From Cheilinus undulatus (Eukaryota; Chordata; Actinopteri; Labriformes; Labridae): a stretch of 64,000 nt of DNA. The notes below the pieces were generated by a model. It did not search any database. It worked only from the letters and a program-made list of their open reading frames with translations, and was not told where the DNA came from. The stretch covers positions 19,531,667 through 19,595,666 of the forward strand of contig NC_054884.1 in assembly GCF_018320785.1 (NCBI RefSeq), given 5' to 3'. Below are positions 42,706-64,000 of the stretch, piece after piece (position 1 is the stretch's first letter; each line of letters starts with the position of its first letter). A program made the position numbers and the translations under genes.

Positions 42706-43109
42706 TAATGTATTTATGTATTTAATCACTTATTTTTGAGTGTCTGAGTTTGAGAAATGCACGTGATACAGAGGTTTAAAATCATTACCAATGAAATTAG
42801 CCTAGTCATGATTATGATTTTTTTTTTTTTTTCATAATGAAGTAGCCCTAATAATGTCGTGTTTTGCCAGTTTGTCAACAGGACAAACATTAGCCAGTAC
42901 TGATGTTTGTCCCTAAAACTTTATGGGATCCAGTGACGGTAGCAGAGATATAAAATGAATATAGACATTTTACTACCAGACTATAGTCTGGTACAGTTAT
43001 GAACTCTCTTTCATGTAATATTTAATCTTAATGTGAGGTCAAAAACTGTCCAGATGGTCCAGTCTGTGACAATCATCCTCAAAACAATTTGCACACTGTA
43101 AACATTATA

Positions 43110-43345
43110 GATAAATTATTTTGTAAGCATGGTATTGGGTTTTTATTCACAGATACAGATATTTACAGGTTAATTTTAGTTGATGCCAATATTGATTCTT
43201 CTGTATAATGTAGTACAGACCTACAACTCTAGTCCTTAAAGCATGCTTTTAATTTTAAAGAAGAATAAAAAAAACAAACTTCAGTCTTTATAGCCCATTT
43301 AACTTTAAGGATGAACAAAGAAAAAGACTCCTGACGTTGGTCTGT
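43110..43345. repeat. Third copy of the repeat found at 32055-32545
   Basis: Shares the order ATATTTACA, GATGCCAATATTGATTCTTC, CCTTAAAGCATGCTTTTAAT, and a GATGAACAAAGAAAAAGACT tail with the pair at 32 kb, but is more diverged. Confidence 0.4.
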
Positions 43346-43689
43346 TGTTCCAACCTACACCTCCACAAACATATTTCTGCATACAGTCAATAATTACAGC
43401 TAAAATGAGCTGTGAATATCTTGACAAATGTTCATTACCTCCCTATACTAATATCATGACAATTATATTGTGTGTCCTTAAATATATGGAACAAATCCAG
43501 TCAGTCCAGATCATGTATTTACTAGCACTAAAAGGATGTGTTTGTGATCGTGCAGAGTGCCTGGCATCAGTGTGTATTATTATATGTACAGTGTGTGATC
43601 ATGTTGGTGAAGTCTGTTCAGGGTTTGTGTATTTGGAGGTGAGAAACATGCACACAGTTTCACAAACTACAGAGTAATTTGAAGCTAAT

Positions 43690-44050
43690 TGTGGAAACTT
43701 GGACTTGGCTGCTCAGGAGCTCTGACCCCCATCGCAGTCCTGAGAGGCGGCTTGTTTATTTACAGTTCATTTTTGAGACTTAATTGCGATTGTGGCGGGT
43801 ATTGATCTCAGAACAGGCTCGGGCCATCGATCTCCCGCTGTCCCCCAGCAGGTCAGGGACAATTCATCCAGCCTCAACAACACCACAGAGCTGAGCAGAG
43901 GCAGTGTGGTCACATGTATTAAATCATTTCAATCTTAACTGGATCAGTAAAAGATTCTGTGTCCTCTGTTGCATCCTAATGAGCTGAACGTGTCAGATTG
44001 TCCGCCTCTCTGCTTGAAGTTCAAAAAGATGGGATTTAATTTCCAGCCTG
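43690..44050. promoter_or_regulatory. GC-richer noncoding block just upstream of the spop start exon
   Basis: Contains complex, non-repetitive sequence (for example GGCTCGGGCCATCGATCTCC and GTCCTGAGAGGCGGCTTG) that contrasts with the AT-rich surroundings. It lies a few hundred bases upstream of the acceptor at 44083. It could be an enhancer or promoter of spop. Conservation is untested. Confidence 0.3.
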
Positions 44051-44083
44051 ATCAATTATCACTCTCACTTTGTCTCTTTCTAG

Positions 44084-53995
<9,912 letters not shown>

Positions 53996-55740
53996 CAGCC
54001 TCACAGCAAGGCGCCTACACCTCTGCGTACACACAACACATGCAAACACACAGAAAACACACAGAAACCCCCTCCCCCTTCAAACACACAGGGACAACCT
54101 TACCCCCTTTGCTGTTACCTACCACACTACCTACAGCCTCCCCCAAATCTCCCCCCTTCTGCCCCATCCAACCTGCTGTATTAGTCTCTTCTGAAGACGG
54201 AGGGAAAAAGGAGGAGGAGGAGGAGATGAAGGAGAGAAGGGGCAGGTGGGCTCGTGAAGTGGATGTTTATCGTTTACAGAAATAAACCCTCCCTTTTTCT
54301 CCTCGGCTCTGGCTTAGTGAGGTCTGACATCGTGCTCTTTTCCCGCGTGACGTTAAATCCTTCGACATCCTGCTAGTTCCCTCTTTGGGATCCGTTCGGG
54401 AGGAAGAACTGGATGCAACAACCCAACGAGAGCCAACATGGAGGCTTAAAGGACAAGTACAGATAAAATAAAGCCTTTAACTGGCTATTTTATCACAAGG
54501 CCCTCAAACTAATGGACTCATAGGACTGAAAAAGACGATGACACGGGCCTGTTAGTGACAAACTAGAAGCCCCCCCGAGAGAGACAACCAAGGGCTAGTT
54601 TAAAAAAAAAAAAAAGCAGATGTGGGACAAAATCTTCAAAATAATTCTCCCAAAGAAAGTTGGGAAACATTGCACTAAAGTCTCCCCTCTTCAAGCCGTA
54701 CCAGCAGTAAGTAGAAATACTGTAGGCAAGCACACAAGGACTGAAGACGCAGCTGGACCACCAAGAACAAGAACCCTTTAACATGATTGATCCGAAAATG
54801 ACATGTACTCACATAGCTCTGCTTCATCTGCATCCGTTTTTTATTTTTCAGACACTTGAGGGGGAAGAACCGTGTAGAGAGGATTCAGAAAATAGCTACG
54901 CACAACTGGATGTCATTCTTGGGGAATTAGTAATTTGTGTGTGGATCTGTCTTTGTAGCCCCCTTGAGAGAAAACTAAAATCCAAAGCATCGGACAAACC
55001 AACCAGGAGACAATAAACAGAGGGAAACAAGAGTCCAAATAGCATTCAGATCCAATCAGGCATGATAATGTTCTTTTATGATGGATTTCTTATTTGTTTT
55101 TTTCCTCAGAAGTGTCATTTCTATTTTTTTCATAGAAATTTGTACAGACACAAATGTTTTTGAAGCTGTGTAAGTAAACAAAAGCATTTTCAACTGTAAC
55201 ATTGAAAAAAAGTGAACAGATGTTTTCTTTGCAGACATGAAGACTGAGGGGAAATGAAATTGAAATGAACACGTTTTAATGTTCAGAATAGACAGAATGT
55301 GAATAAAAGGCTCACCGAGGCAAAACCACACGACAAACATTTGAAGTTATCATTTGGTGGAAAATGGTAATCCATAGAAGGAACCGTCGTCGTTTCTTTC
55401 CTGTAGATATCGCTGGTTATGAGAAGTGACACTTAGTTGTTGCCATTTTTTGTTCCCAAAAGAATAAACCACAACTATTTTGTATTGAATGCAATGCAAA
55501 GTTTGTCTGGGTATTTTTGTGTGAAGTTTGTGTTTTATTTCAAGCTGCCACATAAAGCAGGAGTGTCTGAACATCTTACACTGAGGGCAACATACTGAAA
55601 ACTACAAGAATGACTGAGCCACTTTGAAAGACCTTACCTTTAGTTTATTAAAGTAAGAAAAAGCAATCCTATGTGGGTTAAGATATTCTTAGTAATTGAA
55701 TATGCTGAAAGAATAAACCACCTACATCACTATTTTCTTT
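53996..55740 (+). other. spop: spop 3' UTR region with several polyadenylation signals
   Basis: After the stop, a CACACA-rich and C-rich stretch and a (GAG)n run are followed by AATAAA at 54281, 54467, 55012, 55302 and 55463. The multiplicity suggests alternative 3' ends. Which are used cannot be told from sequence. Confidence 0.5.
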
Positions 55741-56734
55741 TAATGGCTGATGAGGCAAACAGTCATTGAGAACGATGTTTAGGGTGGTCAATTCAAGGGG
55801 CCCTGGTGGGGATGAGAACAACGCGATTCCTGCTGCTATTTGCTGCTATAATCCTTTATTTTTATTCATTGGGGCATTAGAAATCTAAATATTTCATTTT
55901 GGTTAATAAGTTCACTGTTTGCATTGTCATCTCAACTTAGTCTTGGAAAAAAGCACATCAAATTCTCAAAATGTCGAAATGTTTGTTTGCACAGCAGCAA
56001 TGCCAACTATCAAAGAAACATTCAGGCAGGCACAAAATGTATCTTCAAATACGGGATGTATTTAATCTGAGTTGTTTAATTCACTGTGGGGTTATTAAAA
56101 ATGGATCACTGACTGCATTTGGCTCACAGCAGTAATTTTGACACCCTGACATAAAGCTACAGAGGATTTATTCAGAAGTTAAAAATGACTATATTACTAT
56201 TATAGCTAGTCCTATTGACATCATAGAACTTCTTAAAAAGGAAACCTGCATGATCAGACTAGTTCATCTTATTGGATAGGTTTTTGTATCTCTTGTATTT
56301 ATATTGAACTAAAAAAACTCACAAGATATCTGCATTTTGAATAAATTTTTAGTTTATAAACTCATTAGGATGTCGCCATGTTTTGGTCCGCGCTGACAGT
56401 GTGACATCACAGTTCCTGTGCAGTAACCGCTGTTTCAGACTGGCAGCCAGTGTTAGGGCTGCATCTCAGAGAGGCTGCACGTGTCAAGCACGAAGAATTT
56501 TAAAATTTGAGGTCTCATATTTTTTATTTGTACCATAAGCGGTTATCTGTCCATCTAGACAGGAAAATGATAAATACAGAGCCATATTTACATTCTTGTA
56601 GCAAATATTTATGTCCACATCTGCAGAATATGTTTGAAATCCATTTCTTGATGAACCAGAAGAAGACCACAAGCTAAAATGCGTTTGTTTAATAAAGTTG
56701 TTCCGCAAACATCTACTCTTTATGATGCTTTCTG
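55741..56734. other. Intergenic, nothing recognised
   Basis: AT-rich DNA with no coding or repeat signature that I can assign. Confidence 0.4.
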
Positions 56735-57075
56735 CCATGTTAGCTATGCAGGTAATGTAGCTACATAGCTACATCTAAAGTTCATGAAGCTATGTTAGCG
56801 ATCTAGTTTATGTAGCTAAATCTAGAGTTAATGAAGTTATGTTAGCTATGTAGGTGACGTAGCAAAACTAACATAGCTAAAGCTAAAACAGATGAAGCTG
56901 TGTTAGCTTTGAGCATGCTACGGTTGCTTAAGTAAGAGCTTTTTTAGAAGTGGTAAAGCAAGTGGGGGTTCACTTTAGCAACGTTAGCTTGAGCACAATG
57001 TGTTGTACCTAAATTGACCTGCATCTACGTCTCACTCGAAGTAACATTAACTATGTAGCTGAAGCTTAAAAAAAG
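56735..57075. repeat. Degenerate GCTA-rich minisatellite-like array
   Basis: Variants of GTTAGCTATGTAGGTGACGT, TAGCTACATCTAAAGTTCAT and GAAGCTATGTTAGC recur at irregular spacing of roughly 35-60 bases. The unit is decayed, so an exact period cannot be stated. Confidence 0.55.
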
Positions 57076-57659
57076 TCACTGTTCGCCTAACTACTTCTTG
57101 AAGGGGTCTATGCATAATCAAACATCAGACCTTTATCTGTTTTCATTTATGAAATGTTTAACTGGTAGTATTTATTTATGAATGAAGTTGAATATTTTTT
57201 TTAATTAAGACTTTGTACTGGAAATTACTTCCCTACCATTCTGACAGAGGTGGCTGCTGTAGTGGTTTGCAAGAGGGGATCTGCTGTCTACAGCCAGACC
57301 TCTCTCAAAATGTTCCTGAATTTTTCTGGGTAAGCTGCATGTGTGAATGCAAACAGACAATCCCCCCCCCCCCCGTGCTGACCCCAAATATTTATCCCTT
57401 TCCCTACCCCCCCTTTGCCTGACAGGCAAACTGCAACCAAACCCTAGAAAATTTCTTTGAGCTTTCAGGAAAATTTGGAATGAAAATTATAAATTTGCAT
57501 TCCACAAGCTTACATGTAACTTTACAACATGAATCTATCTGTCTGAGCAAAGAAATGGTTACAGGCTACATTAGCCGCTGACTCTAGCTCATTTATTTAT
57601 CATTATCTTGCTTTATGCTGAAACATGGCCCGGTGCCACTCTAGTTTTTCTCTTTCTGA

Positions 57660-57910
57660 TATCCAATCACCAATCACTTTATTAGGGACACCTACTCAAC
57701 TCTTAATTAATGCACATACCTAATAAGCCAATCATGTCAGCCACTAATGCATTTAAGCATGTAGACATGCTCAAGATTGAAGTTCAAAGCGAGCATCAGA
57801 TAGGGAGTAAAGGTTATTGAACAAGGCTGTTAGTGGTCTGGCAGCCTTTCACAATGTTTGTGCTAAATTCTGACTCAAATACAGAAATAAAGACTGATCT
57901 GCTCATGCAA
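57660..57910. mobile_element. Interspersed DNA-element fragment
   Basis: CCAATCACTTTATTAGGGAC, then CATTTAAGCATGTAGACATG, then AAGTTCAAAGCGAGCATCAG follow the order of a common fish dispersed repeat. A downstream piece (AAGACTGATCTGCTCATG) matches its later part, with a deletion between. No ORF remains. Confidence 0.5.
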
Positions 57911-58789
57911 CAACTTTCCATTCTTTTATTGTCCACTTTTGGTGAGCTGTTGTAAATTGTAGCCTTAGTTTCCTGTCCTTAGCTGACAAAAGTGGTACCC
58001 AGTGTGTTCTTCTGCTGCTGCAGCCCATCTGCTTCAAGGTTTAACGTGTTGTGCATTCAGAGATGCTCTTCTGCTTACCTCCACCTGCTCAGAGATCTCA
58101 CATCCTGGGTTACACATCGTAACAGCATTAAGCCTCCATCCTGACTGAGGATGACTTCTGAATTTCAAAAAGGCTTTGTGTGAATAGTGAATGGAAAATC
58201 GTATTTACTGAGTGTCACTTGTCACTTTTGCGTTGAGAAAGTTTGCCTGTAAAGCTGTTTTTATTGTACTGAAAGCCAAACTCAAAACACATAAGACACA
58301 AACTTAACATCAAGTAAAAATAACTGATTTCTCTGATAATCCTTGTGTTTATTATCTCTTGAAACCTTTTAAATAACAGGTACTTTATAGGGCTTAATAT
58401 AAAGTCTCTTTGTCATGCTCAGCCTTCAGCCGAGTTCAGAGCTCATCCCTTTGGGGAGACGGTTTATTGCAGTCGACAGTAAAACACAATAATTCAGCTG
58501 ATGATACATTCAACAAAAATGACATAAAACGAGTTACTCAAATGGCAGGATGAATCAGTTGTCAGACTGAAGCAACTTTTTCCTCTGAAATCAAAGCAGG
58601 ACTGCAATCAGTCGGGTTTTTTTTTTTATTTTACCTGCTTTGTATTTGTGTCCTAAATCACTGCAAATGTTTGCAACTCCTAATGCTGGGTGACCCATAC
58701 CAAAAGATGAAGGACAACAGGCTAGAGTATGTTAATTACCCCTGAGACCTGAAAGTTTGTTTGGAAATCATTTTATTTTCCACCTCTTA

Positions 58790-59820
58790 TTTGGGATCAG
58801 TCAGAATTTCTTGTAAATTTTCCTTTCCAAAGAAGAAAAATTCCTCAAAATTTAAAAAGAAATTACCCTAAAGTTGTGAAAAATTAAAAATTCTTGATCA
58901 TATTTCTGAAGTACCTCTTAAAGTACCCCAACATTTCTTTAAATATTTTCCAAATATTACAGTGAAGCTTTCTTGTAGTAAATGGACTTGAGCTTATAAA
59001 GCACTCTTCTTGTCAGCTGACTACTCAAAGCACTGTTAAGCCTACCCATTCACACCCTTCGCTCACTGATGGCATTGGCTGCTATGGAGAATTGGCCATC
59101 AATATTAGCTAATCCTATGCGCACAAATCCTTACCCATGTATACACCACCAGTGAGGCAGTGGGAGCAACTTGGTCCAGGGACACGTCGACACACAAATA
59201 CAGGAGCTGAAATTGATCTGACAACACTCCAATCGTGGGACAACCAACTCCACCTACTGAGCAAATTTCACCCCATAAGATGACATATTATAATCCTAAA
59301 CATTACAATAAAAAAAACCCCAAAATTCCATTTAAATTCCTTAAACTTGTCAAGAACATTTCCCAAATTTCAAAGAAAATTCTCCCTAAAATGTCTTAGC
59401 AAATTCCCTAAAATCTATTAATGCATGCCCCAAAATTCCAATAAAATGATGGAAACATCCAAACAAATTCCTTTAAATACCATGACAATTCTTTAAAATT
59501 CAAAGCAAATTTTCCCCATAAAACTTCCAATAAAAGTCTCCAAATTTCAATGTAATACTTAAAAATTCCCAATCCTCCAAAATTGACAAATAAATTTACC
59601 AAATTTAATGAAAATGCCTGAAAATTTACAATTTCCCCAAACATCAAAATTTCCCAGATTCCCACAAAAATGCCAGAAAAGTTCCAGTTTCCCCAAACAT
59701 CAAAACAAATTCCTAGGACAATGCCAAAAGAATTAAAAGCAAATTTCCCTGGATTTTTGATGAAACTCTGCAAAATATACAAACATATACCCTAAATTTC
59801 CATGAAAGTACTTGAAACTT
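58790..59820. repeat. Decayed AAATTCC/AAATTTCCC-rich tandem tract, interrupted
   Basis: On both sides of the 58975-59275 repeat the sequence is dominated by variants of CAAATTTCCC, AAAATTCC and CCCAAACATCAAAA. The phrase CAGTTTCCCCAAACATCAAA has a near-copy about 50 bases upstream. The unit is too diverged for a clean period. The long minus-strand open frame here (59408-59782) is a by-product of the low-complexity sequence. Confidence 0.5.
58975..59275. repeat. Common fish dispersed repeat (GTAAATGGAC type)
   Basis: Starts GTAAATGGACTTGAGCTTAT and includes ACTCAAAGCACTGTTAAGCC, CCCATTCACACCCTTCG, GGGAGCAACTTGGTCCAGGG and a GACAACCAACTCCACC end. This order is that of a widespread noncoding fish repeat. 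It splits an older AAATTCC-rich tract. Confidence 0.6.
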
Positions 59821-60623
59821 CAACAGACATTTATCTCAAAGATTCTAGTGGCAGAAATGATTACAGAATGTAAAGTTCTCATGAACATGCAGAGTCTCAG
59901 GACTTGAAGCCTGAAGGTCAGGGAATCACCAGTGATGAGACTCTGGTAGTTATACTGCTGCAGAGCCAGATTGGTTATTTTAACACAAATGGACCTAATG
60001 GACAAATGTGGAACTAGGGCTCAACGGTAAAGTGAGACTTTAAAAACTTAAGATGCATTAAAGAGTTCCTTTTTACTGGGAAAAAAGCGGGAGAGTAACA
60101 TACGAGAAAAATGAAAGTGAACATATATCTTTAATATTACAACCCAAAAAAACATCTCAGCATGTTTCAGAAGCCATTGCGAGCAAACATATGAGCTACA
60201 ATCTAGATAAAGCAGATGAAAATGACTCACTTCATGTTTTAACTGCTGAAACAAAAAGTTAACATTACCTTTCAGCAGCCGACAAGCTGCTCAAGAGTTG
60301 CAGAAAAGAACAAAAAAAGTTTTGTGTTGTGATGCCAATTTTTCTTTTCATAAAAGCCTTATTTAGTCTGTTAACATCATCAGAATCCTTCCTCAGAGCA
60401 TTTGGCAATGAGTTTATTGTAATCTTAAGCCTTCATTTTTTCAGGGTTGTAAACTCTCAGTGACTACAACCAGAAAGGAATGTCACTTTCACATATTCTT
60501 TTTAATTTTTGACTAGGTTCTGAGACTTGAATGAACCTTTTCTTCTTGACAAAAGCTAAACATTTAATCCCTTTAAAAGCTTCCATCAGTCTATTAGATG
60601 TCATTTCAGCTGATGTTGCTGGA
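59821..60623. other. Intergenic / nxph3 downstream region
   Basis: No coding signal. TTTATT on the plus strand at 60413-60418 could be a distal minus-strand polyadenylation signal of nxph3. Confidence 0.35.
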
Positions 60624-60629
60624 TTTATT
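60624..60629 (-). terminator. Candidate polyadenylation signal of nxph3
   Basis: TTTATT on the plus strand is AATAAA on the minus strand, about 45 bases after the nxph3 stop. The closeness makes a longer 3' UTR using a distal site equally possible. Confidence 0.4.
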
Positions 60630-60670
60630 TAAACATTACCCTCCACTACCCTGCTTGTCTTGACCTCAGG

Positions 60671-61816
<1,146 letters not shown>

Positions 61817-62895
61817 TGTGCATAAACTCCTGAGGAAGACCCATCCACTCTCACCTCCTGATGTTCATTATGGCTGAGTTAACTTTATCAGTCTCTGTGT
61901 CCACGTTTCCCTGCTGCAGGAGACCTTCTGCAACCTCCTCACACAGCACACTCACTGTGAGCTTTTCTCAGAACTCCAGATTTTTAACAGTTGAGCTGTT
62001 CACTCTCCCTTTCACCCTCCCCTCAACAGTCCACCCAATCAAGCACACCCCCTTATTAAAGTTACACAGTGTGACCATTAACACACTGCAGGCTTCTACC
62101 CCCTCAGTTGAAACATCTTACATTATTTTCTGTGATATTAAATTATTTAGTTTACACTTTTATGAATTAGAAAGTGCTTCCTTTTACTGTTTATGAGGCT
62201 GGCTGGTTTTTAAATAATGGGATGATGCCATCTTGTGGCCACATAGCAGACTGTCAGCTGAGCTCTCAGAGCAGCAAAAATTAATTAACAACACACTTCT
62301 TAGTTGTATGATCAGCAAGCCTAATTACAAAAGGTTTTGCTTCTAAGATTCCCATATTAAGGTACTAGATTAACTGATAAATGAAAATGAGATGTATGAG
62401 GGAGGTAACACTATTACCTCGTTTGAAGACCACTAGTAGTATCTCTTTGTCACTCTATTACACTGAAATGAAAATGTGCATTTAAGAAAATTATAACTGA
62501 GAAAAAAAAGAAATGAGAAAATAAAAGATTACAGAAAATAAAATAATCCAAAATATTCTAAAATTACATTTTAAATTTAAAAAATAAAAAAAAATTAAAA
62601 ATCAAAAAATTAAAATACACAAGGTGACAATTACAACAAATGCTTTCTTAGCATATCCTTAATTAATTCAATATTTTATGTTTGGAGTGATTTTTTTCCC
62701 CTTTTTTGAATGAGCAGCATACATTTTTTCTAAATGAACCATAAACGATTAAAAAAAAAAAAGGCTTGTTAAATTAATAAATAATTATGATTTAGGTTAG
62801 GGATCTCAGTGTTCAGAATAATCGCAACAGTTATTTCATACAAATTCCTGCAACCATTGATACATGCATGCATAAAGATTAAAAACATATGCCTA
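61817..62895. other. Upstream region of nxph3, mostly unassigned
   Basis: The first 200 bases are C/T-rich and may include the nxph3 promoter and 5' UTR. From about 62.46 to 62.75 kb the sequence is very A/T-rich with A-runs. No gene recognised. Confidence 0.4.
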
Positions 62896-62990
62896 AAATC
62901 ACATTTGTAAATTAGATTTTTAATCTCAATGAGGTTTTTCTGGTTAAATAAAGTCAAATAAAAAATAAAATAAAAAATAAATTTTTAAAC
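62896..62990 (+). mobile_element. Solo LINE 3' tail
   Basis: ATTTTTAATCTCAATGAGG then TTCTGGTTAAATAAAGTCAA followed by repeated AAATAAA matches the tail of the LINE at 29220-30290. It is consistent with a severely 5'-truncated insertion. Confidence 0.6.
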
Positions 62991-63059
62991 CAGCACACAT
63001 CAAAAAATGAAGGATTTCTTTGGAATATAATATTCTTATAAATATTTGAGGTAATCTAC

Positions 63060-63320
63060 CACTCTACTCCTCTCCTCAGCATAAAACACATGGAAGCCCA
63101 CTGGTAGTATGCAAAAAAACCCCAAGTGAAAGCTAAGTGGAGTTTTATGTGTATTGCACTGAGGAGAGGTTTCTGTCTAGTCACTCTGCTGTAAAGCCCG
63201 GACCTTCAGAAGGCTGCAGTGGCGGTTGTCTTTCTGGAACTTTGTCCCATCTTCAAACAGGATCTCTTGAGCTCAAAACAGTTGGTTTTTATAAAACCAG
63301 TAAGATGGAGAAAAGGTGTG
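63060..63320 (-). mobile_element. Tc1-like transposase fragment with an inverted partial copy
   Basis: The reverse complement of 63125-63280 reads GAGCTCAAGAGATCCTGTTT through CAACCGCCACTGCAGCCTTC to CAGAAACCTCTCCTCAGTGC, the mid-transposase part of a common fish Tc1 family. Immediately to the left, 63075-63105 has CCTCTCCTCAGCATAAAACA in the plus direction, an inverted copy of the end of that same segment. The two meet head to head. Confidence 0.6.
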
Positions 63321-63794
63321 CTCAAGAATGGGGCCAACCTGTGATTGGAATGTTATGTCGACTTCCTGTTTAAAAGTAGGGGGAGCTGTTTCATCTAGGA
63401 TAGGGTTGTCACATCTACTGCACTGGTGTCCACCAGGGATTGTGTGCTTATCCCACTGCTGCTGTTACACTAATGACCATCAACCACTCTGCAAAACAAG
63501 AATCATCAACAAAGAATCATCTGTGGTTTGCAGCTCACATTAAGATTAGTGTTGATTCAAGGTAAGGTAGAGAGGGTGGAGCAAGATCAGATGGTCCAAC
63601 CTCAGACTTTTGTTTTGTGTGGTTTCCTGTATGTAATTAAACACTCATAAATCCTTTTGTTGGAGTAGGACTGCCCATAATCTCTCTGCCAACAGCAGAC
63701 AAAACAAATGTTAAAAGCATGCATAAACACGACAAGGAAACACTGAGAGGCTTCATGCACATGACCCATATGCACCTGCAGTCTGCCCTGTCAC

Positions 63795-64000
63795 GCTCAT
63801 TTATTACCTCTGCCAAGGAGGTTATTTAATCGGCAGGGTTTGTAAGGTAGGTAGGTAGCAACATAACTCAAAAAATTTTGGACAGATTTTAATGAAATTT
63901 TTAGGAAATGTCAGAAATGGCATAAGTAAGAACTGATTTGATTTTGGGAGTGATCCAGATCACCTTCTGGATCCAGGAATTTTTTAAAGGATTCTTTACT
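63795..64000. repeat. Dispersed fish repeat (CCTCTGCCAAGGAGGTTAT type), runs off the window
   Basis: TACCTCTGCCAAGGAGGTTA, then AACATAACTCAAAAAATTTT, GATTTTAATGAAATTTTTAG and TGATCCAGATCACCTTCTGG follow the order of a widespread noncoding fish repeat. The window ends inside it. Confidence 0.6.

Noticed and set aside
43345-43677. 110-codon plus-strand ORF between the repeat at 43.1 kb and spop
   Set aside because: No recognisable domain or splice structure; Cys/Ile-rich composition typical of AT-rich noncoding DNA.
59408-59782. 124-codon minus-strand ORF rich in Phe, Trp and Asn
   Set aside because: Lies wholly in the decayed AAATTCC tract; low-complexity artefact.

Overview
The window is nuclear genomic DNA from a ray-finned (teleost) fish, probably a percomorph; the species cannot be named from the sequence alone. 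The evidence is GT-AG spliced genes with short phase-matched exons, four vertebrate protein-coding genes that can be rebuilt exon by exon, and fish-type interspersed repeats (Tc1/mariner, hAT-like and pogo-like DNA elements, LINE reverse-transcriptase remnants). There are no operons, CRISPR arrays or phage features.

Layout: (1) 1-7223, the last six visible coding exons of a FAM117A/GLCCI1-family gene, + strand, with the 5' end outside the window. (2) 10190-12888, a complete four-exon gene for an 85-residue NDUFA4/COXFA4-family protein, with a decayed Tc1-like transposon in intron 1. (3) 12889-17400, intergenic, filled with LINE and Tc1 remnants. (4) 17748-27887, a complete 13-exon gene for centromere protein T (CENP-T, 991 residues), with a very large acidic, repeat-bearing exon. 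Its upstream region carries an E2F-like site and a TCTCGCGAGA motif. (5) 27888-44212, a long stretch with no confident protein gene. It holds the likely SPOP promoter and noncoding 5' exons near 30.6-31.2 kb and 35.06 kb, two GC-richer candidate conserved noncoding blocks, and many mobile-element remnants. (6) 44213-53995, a complete nine-exon SPOP gene (374 residues, MATH-BTB-BACK). (7) 54-60.6 kb, the SPOP 3' UTR and repeats. (8) 60671-61816, minus strand, a two-exon neurexophilin gene (NXPH3 by position, 253 residues). (9) 61.8-64 kb, AT-rich sequence with LINE, Tc1 and other repeats.

The gene order FAM117A - SPOP - NXPH3 matches the human 17q21 neighbourhood (HOXB paralogon), from general knowledge. 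An NDUFA4-family gene in this block is notable. In human, NDUFA4 lies near NXPH1 and GLCCI1 (HOXA paralogon), and NDUFA4L2 lies near NXPH4 (HOXC paralogon). The gene here is therefore a plausible third whole-genome-duplication copy that mammals lost. The genes do not form one pathway: chromatin/kinetochore (CENP-T), ubiquitin ligase adaptor (SPOP), mitochondrial respiratory chain (NDUFA4-like), secreted synaptic ligand (neurexophilin) and an uncharacterised phosphoprotein family (FAM117).

I found no clearly undescribed biological system. The best leads are the extra NDUFA4-family copy, the expanded acidic repeat of CENP-T, a phase-matched candidate exon in cenpt that abuts a transposon, and the candidate SPOP 5' exon with a short upstream ORF.
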